Positions 37,674-46,083 of a stretch of DNA of 64,000 nt are shown here, in pieces. The DNA lies in assembly GCA_029243245.1 (NCBI GenBank), contig JAQWSK010000016.1:62001-126000 (forward strand), in the 5' to 3' direction. Positions within the stretch are counted from its first letter, which is position 1. Every line of letters starts with the position of its first letter. The stretch is from Flavobacteriaceae bacterium (GTDB lineage: Bacteria > Bacteroidota > Bacteroidia > Flavobacteriales > Flavobacteriaceae). A model generated the notes under the pieces. It was given only the letters and a program-made list of their open reading frames with translations, did no database searches and had not been told where the DNA came from. A program made the translations under genes and the position numbers.

Positions 37674-37757
37674 AACATTTTTATTGCAAAATAATACAAA
37701 ACATTAAAATCTGTCATCATTTCATAGGCTTTCATTACTTTAGTGAAAAAATAATTT

Positions 37758-37946
37758 ATGTTTAGTTCGGGGCAGTTAATTTTTGCTTCTTTTTTTGTTG
37801 TTGCATTTACTTTAATAATTGTCTATTCATATAGAAAAGACCGAAAAGATCAAGAAGAATATTTTAAAGGAAGTTTTAAAATTATTTTATTCATGATGGG
37901 TTTGCTCTTTTCTCTTTTTTTAATTAAAGTTTATACGCAAAAGTGA
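37758..37946 (+). CDS. Small two-helix membrane protein, 62 residues
   Basis: Two hydrophobic helices (about 6-23 and 42-58) flank a short charged loop, YRKDRKDQEEYF. No family is recognised. It overlaps the next gene by 4 bp (GTGA), so the two are translated together, and crcB follows with another overlap. This small operon lies directly before the glnK promoter. Confidence 0.75.
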   Translation: MFSSGQLIFASFFVVAFTLIIVYSYRKDRKDQEEYFKGSFKIILFMMGLLFSLFLIKVYTQK

Positions 37947-38512
37947 TTAAAAATTTAAACAATAACTTAGGTGAAGTTGTTATAATAATTTTTATTGTTG
38001 CTTTTATTCTATTTATTGCAATAAACCCATCAAAATTTAAGAGTATCGATGACTTTAAGGGAAAGCAACTTCATAAAGGAGGTCATTATATTGGTAAAAT
38101 TCTGTCGACTTCAAAAAAAAATTTTGATCATACTCAGAAATTAGAATTTAAATATCTTAATCAATTTATAAAGGATAATAAATTGTCCAAAAATGGTTTT
38201 CCATTTATAATTCACACCTCACACTCTGAAGAATCGATACAATATATAATTGCTATTCCTATAGTCCATTGTCCAGAAAATACTCTTCCATTAAAATTTG
38301 TCTGCAACTATTTTCCTAAACAGGATGTATTAGCTGTTATTCATGAAGGATATCTGCATGATAGATATAAAGGATGGGAGATGTTAGAAAATGAGGTAGC
38401 TAAACAAAATATAAAAATATTTAATGCTCCTTTTGAAGTTTTTTGGAAAGGTGCTGAACAAAGCAAAGATTCAACAACTTGGTTAACAGGTCTATATTAT
38501 CCAATACAATGA
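37943..38512 (+). CDS. Membrane-anchored protein with a possible GyrI-like small-molecule binding domain
   Basis: The 189-residue protein has one N-terminal membrane helix (about 12-27, VIIIFIVAFILFIAIN) and a soluble domain of about 145 residues. The soluble part (YIIAIPIVHCPE, FPKQDVLAVIHEGYLHDRYKGWEMLENE) resembles the GyrI-like effector-binding fold, but this is a weak match from reading alone. The start is GTG at 37943, overlapping the previous stop; its stop overlaps the crcB ATG. Confidence 0.7.
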   Translation: MIKNLNNNLGEVVIIIFIVAFILFIAINPSKFKSIDDFKGKQLHKGGHYIGKILSTSKKNFDHTQKLEFKYLNQFIKDNKLSKNGFPFIIHTSHSEESIQYIIAIPIVHCPENTLPLKFVCNYFPKQDVLAVIHEGYLHDRYKGWEMLENEVAKQNIKIFNAPFEVFWKGAEQSKDSTTWLTGLYYPIQ

Positions 38513-38886
38513 AATTAGTTAAAGAAATTATCTTAGTTTTCCTAGGAGGCGGGATAGGATGTAGTATTCGTTTTATTATAAGCAAAATTAACCCCACAAA
38601 CTCGAATGGTTTTCCATGGGGAACATTTATAGTGAATTTATTAGGTTGTTTTTTAATCGGTATATTCATGAGTTGGGCTATTAAAAACTATAGATCAGAA
38701 TGGTTAATATTTCTAACAGTTGGAGTTTGTGGTGGCCTTACAACATTTTCAGCATTTAGCCATGAGTCATTTTTTATGGTAAAAAATGGAAATTGGATAT
38801 TATTTTTCTCATATACTATATCCAGTTTTATTATAGGTTTGCTAATGATCCGTCTAGGATATGGATTATTAAACACAATTAATTAA
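38509..38886 (+). CDS. crcB: Fluoride channel CrcB/FluC
   Basis: The 125-residue four-helix protein has GGGIGCSIRFIISK, PWGTFIVNLLGCFLIGIF and VGVCGGLTTFSAFSHE, the conserved asparagine and phenylalanine-box residues of Fluc channels. It lets fluoride leave the cell. The ATG at 38509 overlaps the upstream stop (ATGA) and gives the family length of about 125; a TTG further upstream would add ten residues without support. No fluoride riboswitch was recognised upstream. Confidence 0.93.
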   Translation: MKLVKEIILVFLGGGIGCSIRFIISKINPTNSNGFPWGTFIVNLLGCFLIGIFMSWAIKNYRSEWLIFLTVGVCGGLTTFSAFSHESFFMVKNGNWILFFSYTISSFIIGLLMIRLGYGLLNTIN

Positions 38887-38951
38887 CCTCATAACTAAAC
38901 CCCTTTTATTTTTTGTCTATATATTAAAAATTATTATGTTTAAATTGTTTA

Positions 38952-38972
38952 TACCCTAAAAAAATGGGGTTA
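38952..38972 (+). promoter_or_regulatory. Distal dyad site of the glnK promoter (TACCC-N9-GGGGTTA)
   Basis: The site consists of TACCC, nine bases and GGGGTTA. A near-identical dyad (reverse complement TACCC-N10-GGGGTTA) lies at 49559-49581 before the glutamine synthetases. Its A (38953) is exactly 52 bp before the A of the proximal site. I infer an activator-binding site. A third ACCCC run occurs 54 bp further upstream (38899). Confidence 0.6.
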
Positions 38973-39004
38973 AAATTTAAATATTAATAAAAATTAATAA
39001 CTAT

Positions 39005-39026
39005 ACCCCCTTTTTTAGAGGGGAGT
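39005..39026 (+). promoter_or_regulatory. Proximal ACCCC site of the glnK promoter
   Basis: An ACCCCC run, six T, then AGAGGGGAGT; CCCCT and AGGGG form a 5-bp dyad with a 7-bp centre. The centre lies near -40 of the predicted start, where a class II activator would touch RNA polymerase. A matching site occurs at 49614. Confidence 0.6.
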
Positions 39027-39040
39027 GATTCTTAATATAA

Positions 39041-39048
39041 TACTTTTG
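39041..39048 (+). promoter_or_regulatory. -7 element (TACTTTTG) of glnK-amtB
   Basis: A perfect TAnnTTTG box 31 bp before the glnK ATG and 36 bp after the start of the proximal site. There is no TTG at -33, which fits an activator-dependent promoter. Confidence 0.65.
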
Positions 39049-39071
39049 AAAAATTAAAATATCATATAACC

Positions 39072-39410
39072 ATGAAAAAAATTGAAGCAATAATTAGAAA
39101 ATCAAAATTCCACGATGTTAAAAAGGCCCTACATAATGTAGAGGTAAATTTTTTTAGCTATTGGGATGTCACTGGCGTAGGCAACGAAAAACAAGGTCAC
39201 GTTTATCGTGGTATTTCATATAGTACCGCTGAGATTCAAAGAAGATTTTTATCGATTGTCGTAAATGATGATTTTGTCCAACTCACCATTAATGCAATTA
39301 TAAAATCTGGAGCAACCGATAAAGTTGGAGACGGAAAGATATTTATTCTACCTGTTGAAGAAGCTTATAGAATTAGAACTGGAGAAAAAGGTGGAAGCTC
39401 ACTAAACTAA
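39072..39410 (+). CDS. glnK: P-II family nitrogen regulatory protein
   Basis: The 112-residue protein has the P-II fold: KKIEAIIRKSKFHDVKKAL, the T-loop GNEKQGHVYRGISYS, and the C-terminal GATDKVGDGKIFILPVEEAYRIRTGE that binds ATP and 2-oxoglutarate. The tyrosine that is uridylylated in other groups (here in GISY) is present, but the T-loop base is two residues shorter than in E. coli GlnB, as in other Bacteroidota. It probably gates the ammonium channel encoded 27 bp downstream. Confidence 0.94.
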   Translation: MKKIEAIIRKSKFHDVKKALHNVEVNFFSYWDVTGVGNEKQGHVYRGISYSTAEIQRRFLSIVVNDDFVQLTINAIIKSGATDKVGDGKIFILPVEEAYRIRTGEKGGSSLN

Positions 39411-39437
39411 AACAATCATATATTAAATTATTATAAA

Positions 39438-40655
39438 ATGGAAACAACAATTTTAACTGTAAACAATGTATGGATGATGATCTGTACTGCCTTAGTCTTC
39501 TTTATGCACTTAGGTTTTTCTTTTCTTGAAATAGGTCTTACTCGAAAAAAAAATACAATAAACATACTCTTTAAAAACTTTTTTGTTATTACAGTAGGCC
39601 TTCTAATGTACACAATAGGCGGTTTCAATCTAATGTATCCCGGATTTGAAGAAGGATCAGCTGGAATTTTAAAATTTGCTGGATTTGGAATTACACCTCC
39701 TGAAGGAGGTATGGGTTTTGGATATGCTGATGGAGGATATACATGGTGGACTGATTTTCTTTTCCAAGGTATGTTTGCAGCTACCGCAGCAACTATTGTG
39801 TCAGGTGCAGTAGCAGGACGAATCAAATTGTCTTCATTTATGCTATTCACTATACTCTATGTAGGTTTAGTATACCCAATTGTAGGATCATGGAAATGGG
39901 GAGGAGGATTCTTAGACACAATGGGCTTCTATGATTTTGCTGGATCAACACTAGTTCACTCTGTTGGTGGATGGGGTGCATTAGTAGGTATTTATCTGCT
40001 TGGTGCCCGAATAGGAAAGTTTGATGAAAAAGGAAAGCCAAGAGTTCTTCGCGCTTCCAATATTCCACTGGCTGCTGCCGGAGTATTAATACTTTGGTTA
40101 GGTTGGTTTGGTTTTAATGGGGGTTCTGTTTTATCAGCCGACCCAACTCTAACCTCCCTTACACTTGTAACTACATGCATAGCTGCTGCTTCAGGAGGAA
40201 TCTCATCTGCAATATTTGCTAACATTTTATATAAAAAATACGATCTAACCATGTATATGAATGGAATATTAGGAGGTTTAGTAGGAATTACTGCTGGTGC
40301 TGACCAAATGAGTCCAACAGATGCTGTATGGATTGGATTAATTGCAGGAATAATCATTGTACTTGGTGTAGCTTTAATTGATAAATTGAAACTAGATGAT
40401 CCCGTTGGAGCTGTTGCTGTTCACTTAATTTGTGGAATCTGGGGAACACTTGCAGTTGGAATATTTGGAGAAATTGCAGGATTAGGTCAATTCATTATCC
40501 AATTAAAATCTATACTAATTATAGCTGCATTCTGCATAGTAACATCCTTTATTATATTCTATACAATTAAATTAACGATTGGCCTAAGAGTCGATCAAGA
40601 AGAAGAAGATAAAGGGTTAGATATAGCTGAACATGGAATGCAAGCTTACGAATAA
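39438..40655 (+). CDS. amtB: Ammonium transporter
   Basis: The 405-residue protein has eleven membrane helices and the twin histidines of the Amt pore, in FAGSTLVHSVGGWGAL and GAVAVHLICGIWGTLAVG. Other signatures are MHLGFSFLEIGLTRKKNTIN and GLRVDQEEEDKGLDIAEHG at the cytosolic tail that contacts P-II. No signal peptide is seen, in contrast to many proteobacterial homologues. It lies between glnK and a porin gene in one operon under the shared nitrogen promoter. Confidence 0.96.
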   Translation: METTILTVNNVWMMICTALVFFMHLGFSFLEIGLTRKKNTINILFKNFFVITVGLLMYTIGGFNLMYPGFEEGSAGILKFAGFGITPPEGGMGFGYADGGYTWWTDFLFQGMFAATAATIVSGAVAGRIKLSSFMLFTILYVGLVYPIVGSWKWGGGFLDTMGFYDFAGSTLVHSVGGWGALVGIYLLGARIGKFDEKGKPRVLRASNIPLAAAGVLILWLGWFGFNGGSVLSADPTLTSLTLVTTCIAAASGGISSAIFANILYKKYDLTMYMNGILGGLVGITAGADQMSPTDAVWIGLIAGIIIVLGVALIDKLKLDDPVGAVAVHLICGIWGTLAVGIFGEIAGLGQFIIQLKSILIIAAFCIVTSFIIFYTIKLTIGLRVDQEEEDKGLDIAEHGMQAYE

Positions 40656-40687
40656 ATAAATTATCAAAATATAAATAAATTACAATT

Positions 40688-41716
40688 ATGAAAAAATTTA
40701 AAAAAGTAACTCAAGTTTTATTAATATCTACAATGTTTGGATTCCTCTATGGACAAGAACTAGAGGGAAAAGAAGAAGAAACTCCAACTTTTAGCGTATC
40801 AGGTTCAGTAGACACATACATGCGATACAATCTTTCAAATGATTTTGATGCAGCACCTGGGACATCTTTCGCTAATCTATCCGGATTTTCATTAGGAATG
40901 GCAAATGTTATTTTAGGTTTTGAAGGAGAAAAATCAGGTTTTGTAGCTGATTTAGTTTATGGCCCAAGAGGAGCAGATGCTGTTTTTGGTTCAGTGGGAA
41001 ACTCAAGCAGTATAATTAATCAAATGTATGTTTATTTTAGTGTTGGTGAAAACACAACACTTACAATTGGAAACTTCAACACCTTTTTAGGATATGAAGT
41101 AATATCTCCTGTTGCTAATTTTAATTATTCAACCTCATATATGTTCTCATATGGACCTTTTTCACATACAGGTATTAAAGCAGATTTTTCCCTTTCTGAT
41201 AAAAGCTCACTAATGATAGGTGTTTTAAATCCTACCGATATGACAGAAAGCAATCCAAATGATACATATTTGTTAGGAGTTCAATTTGGTTTTAGTGGCC
41301 AATATATTAACTATCTAGGCGGGCAAGGATATAGCCAAATTGATTATACAGGTGGATTTAATTTATCAGAATCTTTCTTTTTAGGAATCAATGCTACTTC
41401 AGCATCCAATAATACTCCGGATGGAGGTTTCTCGGGACTAGCTCTATACCCTCAATTAACACTATCTGACTCATTCAGTCTTGGATTAAGAGGTGAAGTA
41501 TTCTCTGACAAAAAAGATTTTACAGGGGTTTTTGAAAATGCTTCAGGAGATGCTGATAATACTTCAATAACTCTAACCGGAAGTTACAGCTCTGGCAACA
41601 TGATACTTAAACCTGAAATACGTATTGATAGTGCTTCTGAGAAAATATTTAAAGATGGATTAGGCGCATCTGATAATTTAGCCTCATTTGTAATCGCAGC
41701 CATTTATTCTTTCTAA
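40688..41716 (+). CDS. Outer-membrane beta-barrel porin
   Basis: The 342-residue protein has a signal peptide (about 1-21, ending FGFLYGQ) and then a beta-rich, glycine/serine-rich sequence that starts with SVDTYMRYNLSNDF and ends in the aromatic SFVIAAIYSF typical of outer-membrane barrels. It belongs to the porin type that is often next to amt in flavobacteria. I infer that it lets ammonium or small nitrogen compounds cross the outer membrane. It is 32 bp after amtB, and a strong terminator follows. Confidence 0.88.
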   Translation: MKKFKKVTQVLLISTMFGFLYGQELEGKEEETPTFSVSGSVDTYMRYNLSNDFDAAPGTSFANLSGFSLGMANVILGFEGEKSGFVADLVYGPRGADAVFGSVGNSSSIINQMYVYFSVGENTTLTIGNFNTFLGYEVISPVANFNYSTSYMFSYGPFSHTGIKADFSLSDKSSLMIGVLNPTDMTESNPNDTYLLGVQFGFSGQYINYLGGQGYSQIDYTGGFNLSESFFLGINATSASNNTPDGGFSGLALYPQLTLSDSFSLGLRGEVFSDKKDFTGVFENASGDADNTSITLTGSYSSGNMILKPEIRIDSASEKIFKDGLGASDNLASFVIAAIYSF

Positions 41717-41751
41717 GGGCTGATTACAAAAGGTTAATTCGTTTGGTTTTT

Positions 41752-41783
41752 AACCCCCAGTTTGGTTTCTGGGGGTTTTTTCT
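41752..41783 (+). terminator. Terminator of the glnK-amtB-porin operon
   Basis: A 9-bp GC-rich stem (41752-41760 with 41769-41777), an 8-nt loop and a run of T. It also shows that the frame upstream of the amidohydrolase ATG (from 41743) is not coding. Confidence 0.92.
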
Positions 41784-41805
41784 ATCTTTAAAAGAAAAAA
41801 TCAAA

Positions 41806-43359
41806 ATGAAAAATCTTCTATTTCTTTTTTTATTAATCTTTAATACAACTCATTTATCATCACAAAAATTATCAGAAGGTCCGTTTCCTCAGCTAATCAT
41901 TAGAGGAGTAACACTTATCAATGGAAATGGAGCTCCGCCTGTAGGTCCAATAGATTTGGTTGTTGAGCAAGATAAAATTGTGCAAATAAAAACTGTTGGG
42001 TATCCAGGAATAGAAATAAATCAGAGTAGACGTCCAAAGCTAAAAAAAGGCGGTAAAGAAATTGATGCTTCAGGAATGTATTTATTACCTGGATTCATTG
42101 ATATGCATGGGCATATTGGTGGAAAGTCCCAGGGAGCTGATTGGGACTATGTTTTTAAGCTTTGGCTGGCTCATGGAGTAACTACAGTTAGAGAGCCCGG
42201 TGGAAGAGGTATCGGTTACACGCTAGATTTAAAAAATAAAGCAACACAAAATAAAATAATTGCTCCAAGAATAGTTACATATACATCTTTTGGTCAAGGG
42301 AGTACAAATGGAATCAATACTGCGAACGAAGCAATTAATTGGGTTCAGCAGAATAAAAAAAATGGTGCTGATGGAATTAAATTTTTAGGGGCAGATCCAA
42401 AAATAATGAAAGCGGCATTAAAAGAAAATAAAAAACTAGGCCTAGGGTCTGCTTGTCATCATGCACAAATGAGCGTTGCAAAATGGAATGTTCTTCATTC
42501 TGCAAGAGCTGGATTAACTTCAATGGAGCATTGGTATGGGTTGCCAGAAGCTCTATTTGAGGATAGAACAATTCAAAACTATCCCTTAGATTATAATTAC
42601 CAAAATGAACAACATAGATTTGAAGAAGCAGGAAAATTATGGGAACAAGCTGCACCACCCTACTCAGATCACTGGAATTCAGTCATGAATGAATTAATAA
42701 GTTTAGATTTTACTTTAGACCCTACTTTTAATATATACGAAGCTAGTAGAGATTTACATAGAGCAAGAAGAGCAGAATGGCATGAAAAATATACTCTTCC
42801 TTCATTATGGAAATTTTATGAGCCAAGTAAAATTTCTCATGGATCGTATTGGCATTTTTGGGGAACTGAACAAGAAGTTGCATGGAAAAACAACTTTCAA
42901 TTATGGATGACTTTTATAAATGAATATAAAAATCGGGGAGGAAGAGTGACTACAGGTTCAGATTCAGGATTTATTTACCAATTATATGGTTTTTCATATG
43001 TTAGAGAACTGGAGCTACTTCGAGAAGCAGGCTTCCATCCTCTTGAAGTTATTAGATCCGCAACTCTAAATGGGGCTGAAGCTTTAGGAATGGATGAGAA
43101 AATAGGGTCCATAGAAATTGGAAAACAAGCAGATTTAATTCTTATTGAAGAAAATCCATTAAAAAACCTAAAGGTTCTATATGGTACAGGAGCTATAAAG
43201 CTTAATGAAAATAATAAAATAGTTAGGGTTGGAGGGATTAAATATACAATTAGCAATGGTGTTATTTATAATTCTAAACAACTCTTAAAAGAAGTAGAAA
43301 AAAGTGTTAATAATGCTAAAGAAAAAGAAGGGTATACTATAAAACAACCAGGTAATTAA
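41806..43359 (+). CDS. Secreted amidohydrolase family protein
   Basis: The 517-residue protein has a signal peptide (about 1-18, MKNLLFLFLLIFNTTHLSSQ) and an amidohydrolase barrel: metal-binding GFIDMHGHIGG, TTVREPGGRG, CHHAQM, TTGSDSGF with a conserved aspartate, and the C-terminal IGSIEIGKQADLILIEENPL. It hydrolyses a cyclic amide, peptide or related compound outside the inner membrane; the substrate is unknown. I chose the ATG at 41806 because the longer frame starts inside the upstream terminator. Confidence 0.88.
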   Translation: MKNLLFLFLLIFNTTHLSSQKLSEGPFPQLIIRGVTLINGNGAPPVGPIDLVVEQDKIVQIKTVGYPGIEINQSRRPKLKKGGKEIDASGMYLLPGFIDMHGHIGGKSQGADWDYVFKLWLAHGVTTVREPGGRGIGYTLDLKNKATQNKIIAPRIVTYTSFGQGSTNGINTANEAINWVQQNKKNGADGIKFLGADPKIMKAALKENKKLGLGSACHHAQMSVAKWNVLHSARAGLTSMEHWYGLPEALFEDRTIQNYPLDYNYQNEQHRFEEAGKLWEQAAPPYSDHWNSVMNELISLDFTLDPTFNIYEASRDLHRARRAEWHEKYTLPSLWKFYEPSKISHGSYWHFWGTEQEVAWKNNFQLWMTFINEYKNRGGRVTTGSDSGFIYQLYGFSYVRELELLREAGFHPLEVIRSATLNGAEALGMDEKIGSIEIGKQADLILIEENPLKNLKVLYGTGAIKLNENNKIVRVGGIKYTISNGVIYNSKQLLKEVEKSVNNAKEKEGYTIKQPGN

Positions 43360-43366
43360 TCCTAAA

Positions 43367-44149
43367 TTAGTAGCCTTTTTGAATAAATGAAAACATGCTT
43401 TTATTGAATAATTCTGGTCGTTCAACATTAACGACATGTCCACATTCTGGTAAAACAATTAGTTTTGAATAATTACGCTGAGAAACCAGCTTTCTGACTG
43501 GAGTAAGAAACAAATAATCTTGAGCTCCCATTATATATAAAGTAGGTATTTTCACCTCAACTTGTCTAAAAATTTTCAATAGAGGTATAATTTCGGTTGT
43601 TAATTTATACCATCTTAAAAATTCTTTTTTATATAGCTTTCTTGCTTCTCTAACGAATAATAGACGTGACTCCTTATGATTAGAATTAGGCATCACAACC
43701 CAAGCAAAGATCTTATATATTAACATATAAGGTAAAAATGATTTTGTCCAATTTCCAAAAAACATCATTAATCTTGATCGAAAATTCAATTTTATAATTG
43801 CACCTGCCATTATCATAGTCAAAACTCTTTCCGGTGAAAGTTCGGCTAGTTTTCTTATAAGTATTGTTCCTAATGAAATTCCAACAAAATGCGATTTTTT
43901 TATTTTTTCATTATCTAATACTTCAATTATATCTTGAGTAATAACCTTGAAAGTATACTTAGACTGAAAAGAATTTACAATTAAACTTTTAGAATTACCA
44001 TGACCCCTTAAATCAATAAGCAATAAGTTAAAATATTTTGAAAAAAATCGAATTTGTTTGAACCAAATAGAAGAACTACCTCCTGCTCCATGGATAAATG
44101 TTATCCATGGAGAATTAATTTTATTTCTATGTATTTTATAATTAAGCAT
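43367..44149 (-). CDS. Alpha/beta hydrolase
   Basis: The 260-residue protein has the oxyanion region ITFIHGAGGSSSIW, the nucleophile elbow GISLGT, the acid in MGAQDYLFL and the histidine in PECGHVVNVERPE. The reaction is not identifiable from sequence. Its ATG is adjacent to the pyrF stop on the minus strand. Confidence 0.88.
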   Translation of the reverse strand: MLNYKIHRNKINSPWITFIHGAGGSSSIWFKQIRFFSKYFNLLLIDLRGHGNSKSLIVNSFQSKYTFKVITQDIIEVLDNEKIKKSHFVGISLGTILIRKLAELSPERVLTMIMAGAIIKLNFRSRLMMFFGNWTKSFLPYMLIYKIFAWVVMPNSNHKESRLLFVREARKLYKKEFLRWYKLTTEIIPLLKIFRQVEVKIPTLYIMGAQDYLFLTPVRKLVSQRNYSKLIVLPECGHVVNVERPELFNKSMFSFIQKGY

Positions 44150-44977
44150 TTAAATAATTCCCTTTTTTATTAATTCTTCCTCCATTATCTTTTGAAGTTT
44201 TTTTGCTTCATTTTTGGCTGATATATCAAAACCTAATCCCTGATTTGAATATAAAATTTGACGTGATGAATTAACAATTAAACCACATTGATCATTCATG
44301 CCGCTAAAAGCCACTTCTCTTAAGCTCCCTCCTTGAGCTCCTACACCAGGAATTAAAAGAAATGAATCAGGTGTGATTTTTCTTATTTTCTTTAAATAGT
44401 TTAATCTATTAGCTCCAACCACGTACATAATTCTTTCAGAGTTCTTCCATGTTTTAGAAACCTGAATAACCTTCTCATATAAACATGTTTCAGAACTTTC
44501 AGAAAACTGAAAATCTTCTGCTCCTTCATTAGATGTTAAAGCTAATAAGATTGCATGCTTATTTTTAAATTTTAAGAATGGCTCAACAGAATCTTTACCC
44601 ATATATGGAGAAAGTGTTATTGAGTCAAAAGAGAGGTTTTCAAAAAAGGCCTTCGCATATCGTGATGCAGTATTACCAATATCTGTTCTTTTAGCATCTG
44701 CAATAGTAAAAATATTAGGGTAATTAGTTGATAAATAATTAGAAACTTTTTCTAAAGATTTCCATCCTTTTGATCCGTAATATTCGAAAAAAGCAATATT
44801 TGGCTTATAAGCTATTGCGTAACTTGAGGTGGAGTCAATAATTGCTTTACAAAAAGAAAAAACAGGATCCGTTTCAGACAATAAGTGTCTTGGTATTTTA
44901 TCTAAATCAATATCCAAACCAACACACAAAAAAGAGCGCTTTTCTTTAATTTGTTCAATAATTACTTCTTGGTTCAT
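44150..44977 (-). CDS. pyrF: Orotidine 5'-phosphate decarboxylase (type 2)
   Basis: The 275-residue protein has [13 protein letters not shown], the catalytic D-A-K-R-x-D-I-G motif as [19 protein letters not shown], and [15 protein letters not shown]. The length and motif are those of the longer type 2 enzymes. It makes UMP. It overlaps prfA by 4 bp. Confidence 0.95.
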   Translation of the reverse strand: MNQEVIIEQIKEKRSFLCVGLDIDLDKIPRHLLSETDPVFSFCKAIIDSTSSYAIAYKPNIAFFEYYGSKGWKSLEKVSNYLSTNYPNIFTIADAKRTDIGNTASRYAKAFFENLSFDSITLSPYMGKDSVEPFLKFKNKHAILLALTSNEGAEDFQFSESSETCLYEKVIQVSKTWKNSERIMYVVGANRLNYLKKIRKITPDSFLLIPGVGAQGGSLREVAFSGMNDQCGLIVNSSRQILYSNQGLGFDISAKNEAKKLQKIMEEELIKKGII

Positions 44978-46050
44978 ATAAATTCTGCGGAAGATTTTAA
45001 TCTTTGAGTGTTCTGATGAAGCTGCAACTCGTTAATAAGCTTTGAAATATCACCATTAATTATATTTTGAAGATCGTATAATGTCAGTCCTATTCTATGA
45101 TCAGTTACTCTACCTTGAGGATAGTTATACGTTCTTATTTTAGCTGATCTATCTCCCGAAGAGACTAAGCTATTTCTTTTTTCAGAATCTGATTCCAGTT
45201 TTTTATTTAATTCTAGCTCATAAAGTCTTGATCTTAATACTTTTAAAGCCTTATCCTTGTTTTTATGTTGAGATTTTTGATCTTGACATTGAGCTACAAT
45301 ACCTGTCGGTTCATGAGTTAATCGAACAGCTGAATATGTAGTGTTTACAGACTGACCTCCAGGTCCAGATGAACAGAAATAATCAATTCTAACTTCATTC
45401 ATGTCTATCTCAACGTCAAATTCTTCAGCTTCAGGCAAAACCATAACTGTTGAAGCAGATGTGTGAACCCTTCCCTGAGTTTCGGTTTGTGGAACCCGCT
45501 GAACTCTATGTACTCCCGATTCATATTTTAAAGTTCCATAAACTTCTTCTCCTGAAACTTCAAAAATAATTTCTTTGAAACCACCAGCAGTTCCTTCACT
45601 TGAATCTACTAAACTAGTTTTCCATCCTTGATCTTGACAATATTTTATATACATTCGGTATAAATCTCCTGCAAAAATACTGGCTTCATCTCCCCCAGTT
45701 CCGGCACGAATTTCTATAACTACATTCTTGGAATCTTCTAAATCTTTAGGTATTAATAAAAGTTGTATTTTTTCTTCTAAATTAGGAAGTTGAGTTTTGG
45801 CTTCATCAATTTGAATTTTAGCAATTTCTATCATTTCAGAATCAACCCCTTCTTCTAATATTTTTTCTGCTTCATCTATGTTAGCAATTAAAGACATATA
45901 AATATCTCCCTGATCCATAATTATCTTAAGATCTTTATATTCTTTATTAATTTGAATGTATTTCTTTTGATCTGAGATAATATCGGGTTGGATTATTAGG
46001 TCTGAGACCTCATCAAATCTCTGTTTAATAATATTTAATTTATCTATCAT
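44974..46050 (-). CDS. prfA: Peptide chain release factor 1
   Basis: The 358-residue protein has the GGQ loop in [20 protein letters not shown] and [17 protein letters not shown]. The stop-codon recognition region (about 180-205) reads [17 protein letters not shown], i.e. the P-x-T type of RF1 rather than SPF of RF2. It releases peptides at UAA and UAG. Members are usually 355-360 residues. Confidence 0.96.
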   Translation of the reverse strand: MIDKLNIIKQRFDEVSDLIIQPDIISDQKKYIQINKEYKDLKIIMDQGDIYMSLIANIDEAEKILEEGVDSEMIEIAKIQIDEAKTQLPNLEEKIQLLLIPKDLEDSKNVVIEIRAGTGGDEASIFAGDLYRMYIKYCQDQGWKTSLVDSSEGTAGGFKEIIFEVSGEEVYGTLKYESGVHRVQRVPQTETQGRVHTSASTVMVLPEAEEFDVEIDMNEVRIDYFCSSGPGGQSVNTTYSAVRLTHEPTGIVAQCQDQKSQHKNKDKALKVLRSRLYELELNKKLESDSEKRNSLVSSGDRSAKIRTYNYPQGRVTDHRIGLTLYDLQNIINGDISKLINELQLHQNTQRLKSSAEFI

Positions 46051-46067
46051 TCTATTTGCTAATAAAG

Positions 46068-46075
46068 CAAAATTA
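46068..46075 (-). promoter_or_regulatory. Possible -7 element (TAATTTTG) of prfA-pyrF
   Basis: On the minus strand TAATTTTG matches TAnnTTTG, 18 bp before the prfA ATG. No -33 TTG is apparent. Confidence 0.4.
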
Positions 46076-46083
46076 CGATATAA

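Noticed and set aside
37680-37757. Fluoride riboswitch for the crcB operon
   Set aside because: The short AT-rich gap shows no pseudoknot-forming conserved segments of the crcB motif.
41743-41805. Upstream start of the amidohydrolase
   Set aside because: It falls inside the terminator hairpin of the preceding operon and would put 21 residues before the signal peptide.
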